Origin: Terriglobia bacterium
GTDB taxonomy: Bacteria; Acidobacteriota; Terriglobia; Terriglobales; Acidobacteriaceae
Assembly: GCA_020072815.1 (NCBI GenBank)
Contig: JAIQGE010000006.1
Coordinates: 248,001 to 312,000, forward strand
Length of the DNA: 64,000 nucleotides
Direction: 5' to 3'
The translations under genes and the position numbers were made by a program. The notes beneath the pieces were generated by a model. It made no database searches, was not told the origin of the DNA, and saw only the letters and a list, made by a program, of their open reading frames with translations. This document shows, in pieces, positions 42,911-53,200 of the stretch (the first letter of the stretch is position 1; each line of letters starts with the position of its first letter).

Positions 42911-45394
42911 ATGATGGATTCTAAACAGTCGAAGCTTTTGAGCATACGGTTTGCCCGGTCTTTGCAGACGCTCATCAAGATGGTCAACATGTTTTCCGCC
43001 GACCATAAGAGCGCGGCTGGCTTGTTGCATCGGAGTTATGAATTTCTCAATCCGTTGCTCAAGCAGTCGAAGTGTCTGACGCTGGGATTTATTGACCAGC
43101 GCGTTCTCCTCAATAACATCCTCACCAACGAAGAAGGCCTCAAGCCGCTGGAAAATGAATTCCTGCGCCGGGGCATCGGTGCTGTCACGTTTGAGGCCGG
43201 TATTACCCTGGCTGCGTATCGCGCCGGCATCGCCACTATTGGGGCGAATCCCAAGGCGATTGAGGAGGCCGGCGGGCTGGGTCCGTTCCTGGAGACAAAG
43301 CAGCTCGATTTCGTGCGGATCTTCCCGGCGCTGAAAACCGAAGCGCGCAACCAGGATGGCGACACGGTCCTGGACATCGGCTCCGAGGAGTATCTGATCT
43401 CCAAGGCGCTTTCCAGCATGAACTCCGGGTTCTCGCAAGGCATTGAAACCATGCTTACGCGCATGGAAGCAGGCGTTGCTGCGGGAGGTGCTGGCGGCGC
43501 CGGAACTGGCGGCGGCACGGGCAGTGGTACGGGCAGTGGCTCGGGAGCGACAGGCGGCAACGGATTTGGCGGCGGAAGCGGCGGCTACGTCGCCGTCAGC
43601 AGCGTATTGGGCGCCGGTGGCGGCGGTGGCGGTGGCACTGCCCACGGTACCGGCGGTGGCGGAGGCATCGGCAACGGCTTCTTGACCGGCGGCAATGGCA
43701 GCGGCCACGGCTCCGGTTCGGGTGGCTCCGGCGGAAGCGGCGTTGGCAGTGGTCCTCTCATGGACATCCAGCGCATGGTTGAGCAGAAATTTGAATCCTC
43801 GCTGCGGAATCCTGAAGAAGACCCGGAAAAGGCCTACGTGGAACTGGGCAGGATGCTGAGCGGAATCCGTCCCGACCTGGTGCTCTCGAATCTGGCCGGC
43901 AAGGGCTTGCAGGATTCGGACCAGAAAAAAGATGACGTGACGGCTGAAGTCTTTGAAGATACCGCTTTGCGCTGGGCGTTGCGCCGCCTGGCCGCGGTGC
44001 CCGCCGGCGACGACGCTGTGGTGGTGCAAGAGCAGGTTTTCCGCGTGCTCATGCGCAGCTTGCAGGCCACGCATACAGCTTCCCGGCTGGCGACAAAGCT
44101 GGCCGAGCTGGCCAAACAGTATGCGCTGCCCAAGGAAACATACGCCCGCATTCAGGATGAGATTCGCTGGCTCTCGCTCTCGGCCACGCAGAAGCTCCGC
44201 GAGTTGCTGGGCATCACGCATTTCACTCCTTCCGAATTTCGCCGCGCGCTGGACTTGATCAAGGAACTGATCCGCTTGGGCAAGCCAGAGGACGCTGCCG
44301 CCATCGGCATCCAGTATCTTTCCGTGATGGAAGAACATCTTGCGCTGCGGATTGACGACGTGGCGCGCGTTCCCGAATTGCTGCGCGCGCTGGCCGGCGT
44401 TCAGGGCGAATTCTGGACTGCCGCAACCGACACGCTGGTGAACGCCATGGCCTGCCGCAAAGTCAATCAACTGGTCCACCTGCAGATCTGCAATGCGTTG
44501 ATCGCGCTGGCCAGGATTGGCGCAACCTATGAGGACTTTGAGCTGGTGCGGCGCGTCGGCAGTTCGCTGGAAGAAAGCATTGCCACCGACCACGCGGCGC
44601 ACGTGGCCTGTTGTCAGGCGGCGCTCGCCAACATTCTGCTGCCCTCCGCGGTGGACCGTATTGCTGAAATTTTCCTGGAGAGGAAAACCGATTCTGCCTG
44701 GCTCAAAAACGTGTCCTCGCTCTTGCGCTGGTCCGGCGTTGAAGCCACCGAGCGCCTGTTTGTCCGGCTGGACAATGAACAGGCCGCTTCGCAGCGATTG
44801 GCGCTCATCCGCTTGCTCTCCCGCTTGGGGACGGCGGCCCTGCAGGCCGCGCGGCAACGGCTGCAGCGTCCGGAATGGTACGTGGTCCGCAACGCCTGCA
44901 AGATCCTGGGCGACCTCAAAGATCCCGAACTGCTGCAGCACATCCCGGCAGCATTTGCGCACAAGGATGAGCGCGTACAAAAGGCCGCGTTGCAGGCGGT
45001 AATTGAAAGCCGCATGCCCCGGCGCGCCGTGGTGCTGGCTGAAGCTTTGCCGCTGCTTCCGCCCGCGCTGGTGGAAGACGCTCTCCTGGACCTGATGTAT
45101 GAAGCATCGCCGGAGAGCTTGCCTGGCCTGGAGCGCTGCTACAGCCTGCCCATGCCGGTCAACGTGCTGGCCCGCATCGTCAGCGTGGTTGCCGCGGTCC
45201 AGCACCAGGACGCCATCTTCGTTCTGGCCGGCATTGTCCGCAACGAAAAACTGCCTCAGATGGTCCGCGACACCGCGTCGCAGGCCATGGAGTTCCGAAC
45301 CTCCAAGAAAGGGCAGAAAACAGCGCAACTGATTTCCACCTCCAAGGAAGCCGCGGAACTGGTGGTCCAGAAATTCGTGCTCCGCGGAGCCTAG
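42911..45394 (+). CDS. HEAT-repeat protein with Gly-rich linker
   Basis: 827 residues without signal peptide. The N-terminal domain (1-185) contains MVNMFSADHKSAAGLLHRSYEFL and LTLGFIDQRVLLNNILTNEEG; I recall similar N-terminal regions in delta-proteobacterial and acidobacterial HEAT proteins, with unknown function. A glycine-rich low-complexity linker spans about residues 186-282. The C-terminal 500 residues are alpha-helical, with HEAT-like repeats from about residue 620 (ASQRLALIRLLSRLGTAALQAAR, EWYVVRNACKILGDLKDPELLQH). HEAT repeats form curved scaffolds for protein binding. Start ATG 42911 or 42914 is set only by reading frame. Nearby genes on the other strand are an exporter and the PilZ-sigma factor. 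Confidence 0.85.
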   Translation: MMDSKQSKLLSIRFARSLQTLIKMVNMFSADHKSAAGLLHRSYEFLNPLLKQSKCLTLGFIDQRVLLNNILTNEEGLKPLENEFLRRGIGAVTFEAGITLAAYRAGIATIGANPKAIEEAGGLGPFLETKQLDFVRIFPALKTEARNQDGDTVLDIGSEEYLISKALSSMNSGFSQGIETMLTRMEAGVAAGGAGGAGTGGGTGSGTGSGSGATGGNGFGGGSGGYVAVSSVLGAGGGGGGGTAHGTGGGGGIGNGFLTGGNGSGHGSGSGGSGGSGVGSGPLMDIQRMVEQKFESSLRNPEEDPEKAYVELGRMLSGIRPDLVLSNLAGKGLQDSDQKKDDVTAEVFEDTALRWALRRLAAVPAGDDAVVVQEQVFRVLMRSLQATHTASRLATKLAELAKQYALPKETYARIQDEIRWLSLSATQKLRELLGITHFTPSEFRRALDLIKELIRLGKPEDAAAIGIQYLSVMEEHLALRIDDVARVPELLRALAGVQGEFWTAATDTLVNAMACRKVNQLVHLQICNALIALARIGATYEDFELVRRVGSSLEESIATDHAAHVACCQAALANILLPSAVDRIAEIFLERKTDSAWLKNVSSLLRWSGVEATERLFVRLDNEQAASQRLALIRLLSRLGTAALQAARQRLQRPEWYVVRNACKILGDLKDPELLQHIPAAFAHKDERVQKAALQAVIESRMPRRAVVLAEALPLLPPALVEDALLDLMYEASPESLPGLERCYSLPMPVNVLARIVSVVAAVQHQDAIFVLAGIVRNEKLPQMVRDTASQAMEFRTSKKGQKTAQLISTSKEAAELVVQKFVLRGA

Positions 45395-45498
45395 CGCAAA
45401 ATTGCCCGCACTTCGGGGCCGCAGGGAAGCGACGCTTAGCTTCTTTTTGCGGCCCATTTTTTTCGGGCCCGCAAGCTGGATCTGGCCCAAATTGCGTT

Positions 45499-46668
45499 CT
45501 ACAGCCCGCGCAGCGCCGCTGCCACTGGACGCCGCGCCGCCCGCAACGCCGGCGGCAGTCCGCCGAAGATTCCCATGGCCAGCGCAAAAATAATTCCTCC
45601 GCCCAGCAACGGTACGGTGATCTGAAACGCAAAAGCCAGATGGGAGAAAGTCTGCCAGTTCATGGCTCCGGTGGTGAGCCCGTTCAGCGGCAGCACGGCC
45701 AGGCAGCCCACGGCCCCGCCGACAAAGGAAATGAGCAAGGCTTCCAGCAGGAATGACACCACCACGCTGGCTGTGCCAAAGCCCAGCGCGCGCAACGTGG
45801 CGATTTCCCGCGAGCGTTCTGACACCGCGGAGTACATGGTGTTGAGCGCGCCAAACACCGCGCCTATCGCCATGATGCCGGCCACAATCGAGCCCAGAAT
45901 TTTGATCATCTGGCTCAGCAGCGTTGACTGTTTCTCGTAGTACTCCACCTCGCGGATGATGTCCACGCTCAGCCGCGGATCGGCGGTGATGGAGTCTTTG
46001 AACGACTGAAATGCGTCCGGCGACGTCAGGTGCACGGTGACGGAATTGAAGAATTCCTCCGGCCGGTGATAGACCTGCTTGAGGACTTTAGCGTCGCACC
46101 ACAGCTCAGAGTCAAACGCGCTTCCAGCGGCGTCAAACACGCCAACCACCTGCCAGGTCGCACCGCCGAATTTCACGGAGTTGCCCAGCGCCAGCCCGGC
46201 GTAGGTGTGGTTCACGTTGCGGCCAATCATCATTTCAAAAAGTCCCGGCTGGATCATCCGCCCCTGGACAACTTTGATTCTGCTGCGGATGTCCATGGTC
46301 TTGGGGGAAATGCCGCGGACTTGCACATTGGCGTCCGTGCCGGTTGTGACCAGCGGAAAGGGCGCAATCAGTATGACCTCTGGGCTCACCAGCGGCTGGC
46401 CGCCGGCGCGGGCCACGCCAGCGGCGTCCTGCAGGATTTTCACCTGGTCCAGGGGAACATTACTGTCAATTTCTGAAGTTGATCCAGCGCGTCGCACCAG
46501 CGCGTTGTCGTACGACCCCGATGCAACCAGCGTTGCCTTGAATCCCTTGGCCAGCGAAAGCACGGCCACGAACACGCCCACCGTGCCGGCTATCCCCAGT
46601 ACGGCGACAATGGCTGACGTCCAGCGTTGTCTCACGCTGCGGAAGTTGTAAACCACGGGTATGGCCAT
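45499..46668 (-). CDS. FtsX-type ABC permease (MacB-like), second subunit
   Basis: 389 residues: first span (SAIVAVLGIAGTVGVFVAVLSLA), a periplasmic MacB_PCD domain (about 45-260) and a three-span FtsX domain (from about residue 275, with SERSREIATLRALGFGTASVV, ending RRPVAAALRGL). It is the last gene of a minus-strand operon: adaptor (48613), ATPase (47830), permease (46670), this permease, with a 1-bp gap before it. Two different permeases with one ATPase suggests a heterodimeric LolCDE/MacB-like exporter. The substrate is not evident. Confidence 0.92.
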   Translation of the reverse strand: MAIPVVYNFRSVRQRWTSAIVAVLGIAGTVGVFVAVLSLAKGFKATLVASGSYDNALVRRAGSTSEIDSNVPLDQVKILQDAAGVARAGGQPLVSPEVILIAPFPLVTTGTDANVQVRGISPKTMDIRSRIKVVQGRMIQPGLFEMMIGRNVNHTYAGLALGNSVKFGGATWQVVGVFDAAGSAFDSELWCDAKVLKQVYHRPEEFFNSVTVHLTSPDAFQSFKDSITADPRLSVDIIREVEYYEKQSTLLSQMIKILGSIVAGIMAIGAVFGALNTMYSAVSERSREIATLRALGFGTASVVVSFLLEALLISFVGGAVGCLAVLPLNGLTTGAMNWQTFSHLAFAFQITVPLLGGGIIFALAMGIFGGLPPALRAARRPVAAALRGL

Positions 46669-46669
46669 T

Positions 46670-47833
46670 TCACACTCTCCTCAGCGCGTCCACCACGCGC
46701 AGGCGCATGGCGCCCAGCGCCGGTGCAAAGCCGCTCACCGCGCCCACCAGCAGGGCCGCGGCCACGCCAATCAGGAACATTTGACCGGAAAGATACAGCA
46801 GCGGCAGGAACGCCCTGACTGGGTTTGCGTTGGCCGGCAGCAGCGTAAATCCTTTGGCCAGCAGCAGGCCAATCACTCCGCCCACCAGCGCGATCACCGC
46901 GGATTCGCTCAGCACCAGAAACAGCACAAACCGGTCTGAATACCCCACGGCCTTCAGCACCGCAAGCTCCGCCGTCCGCTCACGGACGGCTATGGCCATG
47001 GTGTTGCCGGTGACCAGCAGCAGGGTGAAGAACACGATTGCGCCGATGCTCTGGATGAGAAACGCGATGTTTCCCATCTGCTTGGCAAATCCGGCGGCAA
47101 AGGCCGCTTCGCTGTCCGTGCGCGTTTCATAATCAGAGTTTGAAAATAGCGCGTCCGTCGCTTTGGCGACGCGCAAGGAATTGTCCGGATTGTCCACCTT
47201 GATGGTGTACCAGCCCACCATGCCCAGGTAGCGGTTGACCTTGTTTTGCTCCAGATAGTTTTCAAAATTGTCCCAGTGGAACCAGAACTGGGTTTCATCG
47301 TCCTTGGCGCGCGTGCCCTGGTAGATGCCGTCAATGTTGAATTCCCAGGTCCCCGGCAGGAAGGTGCCTTGGATGGGAATGTGGTCGCCCACTTTCCAGC
47401 CGAAGCGTTTGGCGGTGAACGCGCCCACGATGGCCCCCTGGCGGTCCTTCACAAAGTTCTGCCATTGGTCTTCCGGGATTTTGAACTCTGGAAACACCTT
47501 GCGGTGGTTTTCCACGTCAATCACAAACTGCGGGAAAAAGTTTTTGGGGTCCTGATAGACGCCGCCGAACCAGTTGGCGTGCGTGACTTCCTTTACCCCG
47601 GGAATTTGCAGCAGCCGGTCGCGATACGACAAGGGCAGAGGATTCACCAGGCCAATGCGGTTGGTGGCGATCAGCCGGTCCGCGCCGGCCACATCCACGC
47701 CCTGATTGAAAGCGTCTTTGATCACCACCAGCAGACCAAACAGGCACATGGCCACGGCGAAGGAGCCGATGGTGAGCACCAGGCGCATTTTCTTGCGAAA
47801 CAGGTTGGCCAGGATCAAGCCGCGGAATTTCAT
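46670..47833 (-). CDS. FtsX-type ABC permease (MacB-like), first subunit
   Basis: 387 residues in the same layout: first span (RLVLTIGSFAVAMCLFGLLVVI), periplasmic domain (about 40-260), and FtsX domain with three spans (AIAVRERTAELAVLKAVGYSDRFV; ending GAMRLRVVDALRRV). Its start overlaps the ATPase stop by 4 bp (ATGA at 47830-47833), implying translational coupling. It pairs with the permease at 45499-46668 for a heteromeric exporter. Confidence 0.92.
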   Translation of the reverse strand: MKFRGLILANLFRKKMRLVLTIGSFAVAMCLFGLLVVIKDAFNQGVDVAGADRLIATNRIGLVNPLPLSYRDRLLQIPGVKEVTHANWFGGVYQDPKNFFPQFVIDVENHRKVFPEFKIPEDQWQNFVKDRQGAIVGAFTAKRFGWKVGDHIPIQGTFLPGTWEFNIDGIYQGTRAKDDETQFWFHWDNFENYLEQNKVNRYLGMVGWYTIKVDNPDNSLRVAKATDALFSNSDYETRTDSEAAFAAGFAKQMGNIAFLIQSIGAIVFFTLLLVTGNTMAIAVRERTAELAVLKAVGYSDRFVLFLVLSESAVIALVGGVIGLLLAKGFTLLPANANPVRAFLPLLYLSGQMFLIGVAAALLVGAVSGFAPALGAMRLRVVDALRRV

Positions 47834-48567
47834 CGTCCACCTCCGGCCATGGCGTTCTCCCGTTTGCCGGCCTCCACTAGCGCGCCCTTGTCCAGATGCA
47901 GCGTGGCATGGGCCCGCTGCGCCACCACCGGATCGTGGGTCACCATCAGCACGGTCTTCTTAAATTCGCCCACCAGCCGGGTGATCAGTTCCATGATCTC
48001 GTCCGCGCTCTTGCGGTCCAGGTCGCCTGTCGGCTCGTCGCACAGCAGAAACGTTGGGTCGGACACAATGGCCCGCGCAATGGTCACGCGCTGCTCCTGT
48101 CCGCCGGAGAGCTGCCGCGGATAGTGGTGGATGCGGTCGCTCAGGCCCACCAGGTCCAGCGCGGTCTCCACGTGCTTGCGGCGTTCCGCCTTGGAAAGCG
48201 AAGTAAGCAGCAGCGGCAGCTCCACGTTCTGAAACGCCGTGAGCACCGGGATGAGGTTGTACATCTGGAACACGAATCCCACGTGCCGGGCCCGCCACTC
48301 GGTGAGCGACCCGCGCGACATGTGGGTGATTTCGTCGCCCGCCACAGTAATGCTGCCCGCCGACGGCACATCCAGCCCGCCCAGCAGGTTCAGGAGCGTG
48401 GTTTTGCCCGAGCCGCTGGGGCCCATAAACGCCACAAAATCGCCCTGGTCCACGTCCAGGTTCAGTCCTTGCAGCACGTGGATTTCTTCTCCGCCGCGCG
48501 AATATTTCTTGTCCAGCCCGCGCGCGCTGATCAGGCTTGAAGTTCCTTTTCCGTCAACACGTACCAT
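47830..48567 (-). CDS. ABC transporter ATP-binding subunit (MacB/LolD type)
   Basis: 245-residue cytoplasmic ATPase. Walker A GPSGSGKTT, signature motif LSGGQEQRVTIARA, Walker B FLLCDEP with the MacB-type TGDLD, and the H-loop VTHDP are all present. These belong to the MacB/LolD branch (YNLIPVLTAFQNVELPLLL). A short extra N-terminus precedes the first strand. The gene overlaps the first permease by 4 bp and follows the adaptor gene by 45 bp. It powers the exporter encoded in this operon. Confidence 0.95.
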   Translation of the reverse strand: MVRVDGKGTSSLISARGLDKKYSRGGEEIHVLQGLNLDVDQGDFVAFMGPSGSGKTTLLNLLGGLDVPSAGSITVAGDEITHMSRGSLTEWRARHVGFVFQMYNLIPVLTAFQNVELPLLLTSLSKAERRKHVETALDLVGLSDRIHHYPRQLSGGQEQRVTIARAIVSDPTFLLCDEPTGDLDRKSADEIMELITRLVGEFKKTVLMVTHDPVVAQRAHATLHLDKGALVEAGKRENAMAGGGR

Positions 48568-48612
48568 GGCTCTTTACTCCTTGGTCCTTATTGTTCAACT
48601 CATTGTTTGGCG

Positions 48613-49848
48613 TCATTGTTTAACGTCAACGCTCTGGCCTTCACGCAGGCCTTCTCCGCCGCGCACCACCACATTGTCGCCCGGTGACAGCCCGGCCATA
48701 ATCTCCACGTCGCTGCCGTGTTCGGCCCCCAGGCTCACCGCACGGCGTTCCAGCTTGCGGTCTTTTACCAGGAAGACGATGGTCGTCCCGCCGTCATTCC
48801 GCACCGCGGACTTGGGGACAATCGCGCGTGCTTGCGGAGCGTTGGCTTTTTTCACCGGCTCCTCGCTCAAGAACGCGACCTTCACGCCCATGTCCGGCAG
48901 GATGCGCGGGTCAAGCTGGTCAAACGATACCCTGACTTTCACCGTGGCTTTCTGCCGGTCAGCCGTAGGAATGACCGTGCGCACCGTGGATGGAATCTGC
49001 CAGTCGGGGTAGGCGTCCAGCGTGGAAATCACTTTCTGCCCGGCGGTAACGCGAGCGATGTACGATTCGTTCACGTCTACTTCCACTTCCAGCGACTTCA
49101 TGTCCACCACCGTGGCGATGCCCGTGCGCGTGAACCCGCCGCCGGCGGAGATAGGCGAGACGATCTCGCCGCGCTGCGCGTCTTTGGAGACCACCTTGCC
49201 ATCGAACGGCGCCCGCACCGTGCAGTTTTCCACATCCTGCTGCGCTACGTTGATGCGCGATACCGCCGCGCGTGTTTGCTCTTTGGTCAGGGCAATCTTC
49301 GAGCGCAGACTGTCGGCGAGAGTCTGCGCCGTGTCCAGAGCTTGCGCGCTGTTCACGCCCGCGTCGCGCAAGGACTTGGCGCGCGCCAGTTCGCGATCGG
49401 CATTGCCCAACTGGACTTCCAAGTCCGCCAGCGCGGCCGCCGTGGCGTCGCGGTCACTCTTCGCCGACGCCAGCGCCGCGTTGGGTTGCGAGCAATCCAA
49501 CAGCGCCAGCACCTGGCCCGCGCGGACTTGCAATCCCTCTTCGGCGTAGACCTGTTCCACGCGGCCCGTGACCTTGGCCGCCACCGTCGCCCGGCGGCGC
49601 GGCGTGACGTATCCGCTGGCGTTCAGCAGCGCTTGCGCGCGCTGGTCGCCCGCGCTCCGCGCAGCTGACACCTCCACCAGCGGCTTCTGTCCACGCAACG
49701 CCAGCAGCAGACTTCCCACCAGCAACAGCGCACCCAGCGCCGCGGCAAAGATTCCCAGCCGCTTGCCGGTCTTGCCGGAGCCGCGCGAGCGGTCGTCAAT
49801 CTTCAGCGAGCTCAAGTCGTTCCGTGGTGGAAGGGTAGGTGTACTCAT
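48613..49848 (-). CDS. Periplasmic adaptor (HlyD/MacA-like)
   Basis: 411 residues. A short cytoplasmic head, then an N-terminal anchor (IFAAALGALLLVGSLLLAL), a split lipoyl domain (SGYVTPRRRATVAAKVTGRV ... VRAPFDGKVVSKDAQRGEIV), an alpha-hairpin coiled coil (about residues 120-220), and beta-barrel parts typical of MacA/HlyD adaptors. These link an ABC permease to an outer-membrane channel. The gene heads the operon: adaptor, ATPase (45 bp away), two permeases. The upstream gap 49849-50296 probably carries the promoter. No TolC-like gene is in the window. Confidence 0.93.
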   Translation of the reverse strand: MSTPTLPPRNDLSSLKIDDRSRGSGKTGKRLGIFAAALGALLLVGSLLLALRGQKPLVEVSAARSAGDQRAQALLNASGYVTPRRRATVAAKVTGRVEQVYAEEGLQVRAGQVLALLDCSQPNAALASAKSDRDATAAALADLEVQLGNADRELARAKSLRDAGVNSAQALDTAQTLADSLRSKIALTKEQTRAAVSRINVAQQDVENCTVRAPFDGKVVSKDAQRGEIVSPISAGGGFTRTGIATVVDMKSLEVEVDVNESYIARVTAGQKVISTLDAYPDWQIPSTVRTVIPTADRQKATVKVRVSFDQLDPRILPDMGVKVAFLSEEPVKKANAPQARAIVPKSAVRNDGGTTIVFLVKDRKLERRAVSLGAEHGSDVEIMAGLSPGDNVVVRGGEGLREGQSVDVKQ

Positions 49849-50296
49849 AAAGCCTGAACAAAATCCTCTACAAACACTCTAAAGTCTAAACAGTTCACAG
49901 CGGGCCTAGCCACCCGCCGCTTTCAATTTTGGCAATTACGGCGATTCTGGCAATTCTGGCAATCTCGCCGGTCACGCGCGATTCCGGCGATCCCCCCGGC
50001 CCATCCCCGTTCATCCCCGGAAAATAAGCACTTAGCTCAAGTCATCCCCGGCGATATCCCCAGGCCCGAGTGGCAGAGGTAATGATCAACCGGTTTGCGC
50101 CCGCTACCTCATAGCGAATTTTAAGCGAAAATAGTCATCTTGGCAATATAAGACTGGAGTCAAAAATTGCCCTAGACGCTGGCACGGACCACTTGCGACC
50201 GCCTGCGAGTCCCGTGAGGCACCGCTTCTCCCGGTTTCAACGCGCTGTTCCTTTGCGTCCTTTGCGTCCTTTGCGGTGAATTCTTCGCCCTTCTGT
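49849..50296. repeat. Repeat-rich gap with 9-bp phased arrays
   Basis: About 450 bp holding two dispersed arrays. The first, 49928-49998, has 9-bp units (acggcgatt, ctggcaatt, ctggcaatc, acgcgcgat, tccggcgat) related to those at 1633-1675 and 1804-1845. The second, 50251-50280, is ctttgcgtc in two tandem copies followed by ctttgcggtg. The rest shows no feature. Confidence 0.6.
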
Positions 50297-53200
50297 TTAC
50301 GGCGACGTCGGCGATAGGCCGGGCTTGACGCTCCGCAGCAGCTCCCGCCTGTTCTTCCGCAGATCGTCCCCGCTGGGCCCTTCCGGATACGGCTGTTCCG
50401 CGCCCTTCAACCCTTCCCACAGCACTCGGTTAAAGGACTCGCTATCCAGTTTGTCTTCCACGCTGAAGTCAAACCCTCGCGTCTTCGCCGCCCAGTACTC
50501 GGCGTCATGTTGCGCCCCGGAAGACGCGGCCTTGGCGCCCGCTTTCTTCGGCGGCAACGGCAGCTTCGTGGTCCGCAGAACCGCCGGGACACGCGCCGTG
50601 TAGCTCCACTCCGCTTGTTTCTCGCTGAACACGTCGGTCATCGGCGGCTGCAGCGCGTCATACAGCCCCAGCGCCCTGATGCCCAGGACTTCCTCGATCG
50701 TCCGCAGCACGCTCACCGTGGTGTAGTGTTCGGAAACCACCGCGCCGTGTTTCACGTACGGCCCAATCACGTACGCGATGCTGCGGTGCGCGTCCACGTG
50801 GTCCGGACCATTCTGCGCATCGTCTTCGATGATAAAAATCAACGTGCTGCCCGCATATTTGCTGTGCGCGATCTTCTCCGCCACCATGCCGATGGCGTAA
50901 TCGTTATCGGCAATCTGGGTTTCCACCGTGTTCACGCCGTCCTGGGCTTCTTTGAAAAGGCCGAAGTGATCATGCGGCAGCCGCAGCAGCTCCAGGCTGG
51001 GGAATTTGTCCCGCTTGGCGTAATCGTCAAACTCGCGTTCCCATTCCTTGAAGCGCCAGTAGTCGGCAAAGCGCATATCAAAGCTGCGGAAATACGGGTC
51101 GGTGATGCTCTCCAGCGCCTGCTTGGTGGGGAACGCCACCCGCGTGCCGCTCCTATGCGGATCATGCAAAAGCGGTACCGGCGGGACGCCCTCCGGCGTC
51201 TTGGAGTAATACGCCAGGTCCACGAAGAATCCGTAGTTGCGGACGCTGAGCCCGGCGCGCAGCGCGGAGTCCCACAGGTAACCCGCGCTGGCTTCGTCTT
51301 CCGGACCGTCCGGCGCGCCCACGTCCGCCGTCCCCGGCAGCAGATCATCCGGATCATCCACCTTGCCGCGGATTCGTTCTTTCGGTTTGCTCGCGCCCAC
51401 ATTGATGCCCCGGTTGATGCCTTCCACGTCGTAGCCAACGCCGCGCTGGGCGTAGTCCAGTGGAATGGTGCGTTCCACAAAGTCGGTGGCCCGCGCCGCC
51501 GTGCTCCAGTTCCAGCCGTTGCCGCTGACCTCGCCGCTGTCATAGAAGTTGTCCAGCGTCACAAATCGCCGCGCCAGTTCGTGATGGTTGGGCGTCATGG
51601 CTTCAGGAAAGATATTCAGCTTAGGATCGCCATTGCCTTTCTCCAGGTCGCCCAGCACCTGGTCGTAGCTGCGGTTTTCCTTCACGATGTAAATCACGTG
51701 GCGAATCTTAGTCCGCAGAAAGGCGAAAAGCTTCTCGCTTCTTGCGGTGTCTGCGGGGTTTTGCGCAGCGAAGTGGTTGTTGCGCGCTACCTGCGCCGTT
51801 AGATTCTGTAACTCCGCCGGCGTGGGGAGTGGAACCACTCCGAGCGAGCCTTTCTCCAGTTGCCAGACATACTGCTGGTCCAGAGCGCATGGGCGATCGC
51901 CTTCAGTCCTATACCCCTGCCGGCAGGCCTTGGGGTTCGGCCCCGCCGGGGACTTGGCGTTCGCCACATAAAGGAAGCGCCCGTCCGCGCTCACGCTCAC
52001 CGCGTTGGGATACCATCCGGTGGGAATCAGCCCGACAACCTGGCTGTCATCCAAATCGCGGTCCAGGCGGATTACGGCTACGGAATTCGTTCCCCCGTTG
52101 CTGACGTAAAGCGTCTTCTCGTCCGGCGATAGCGCCAGACCCGTGGGGTTCACGCCCTTGCCCTTCATCGCTGCCATCATGCCCGCCGGCGCTGCCGTCT
52201 TGATCTCCGCCACGACGCGGTCTTTCGTCGTGTCCACCAGCACCACCGAGTCGCTATTGTCGGCGACGGCGAACAGCACCGTCTGCTCTTTGTTCAACAG
52301 CATCTTCCCCGGCTGGCCGCGCGTTTTGATTCTCCCAACCACCGCCGGCGTCGCGTGCAGGTCCAGCACCACAATCTCGCGGTCGCGCAAGCTGGAGACG
52401 TAAACCTTGTCGTTGCTTTTGAAAGCCACGCCGTACGGATACTCGCCGCCCGCAACGCCCTTCTTCGCCGGATCATTCTTCCCCGGACGCAAATCCAGCT
52501 CGGCAACGACTTTCTTTGCGGCAAGATCAATGACCGACACCGAATCATTCATGTTGTTGGCGACGACCAGCCACGTTCCGTCCGCGCTCACCGCCAGTCC
52601 CGCCGCCAGCGGCTTGGTCGCTTTGCCCTTGACCATCTCGTCCGTGTTGATGCCCAGACCCGCCTTGTGCCCCAGCGCGATCGGCGGCAGTGCTTCCGCC
52701 CAGAGCGCGTCATTTTTTTTAAACACGTGAACGTTGTCATCCGACCCGCCAGCTACATAGAAGTGCCTGCCATCCGGAGCCCATGCCATTCCCATGTGCG
52801 TGTTGGCCACTTGCAATGCTTGGCGTTTTATCGGAGCGCTCTGTCGCGCGTCTGGATTCTGCGTAACGTCAAACACAAATACGTACTCGTTCGAGAACTC
52901 AGGCACCGCCTTGGCTTTGATGTCAGAGATGCGATTGAACCCGCTGGTCAGCGCCAACAGCGTGTTGCCGTCCGGGCTGAGCGCCGTGGTGATGGGATGA
53001 TCGGCGGTGAACTCCGGCCTGCCCGGCATGTCCGGATTGAGCGGCAACAAAATCGACCCGCGCGCCGCGGTCGGCGTGATGCTCATGCCCGTCGGCAAAA
53101 TTTCCGAAGGCAGCGCCTGCGACGGTTTGCTCAGAGAAGCCTGCGGCGGTTTGTTAGGAGAAGCCTGCATCTCCGCCGCGCCGCCGTGCGCCTTCAGGTC

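Noticed and set aside
42833-45490. 885-residue minus-strand open frame
   Set aside because: Antisense to the HEAT-repeat gene, with the same His/Gln/Arg-rich bias and no domain. The plus frame has HEAT and normal composition.
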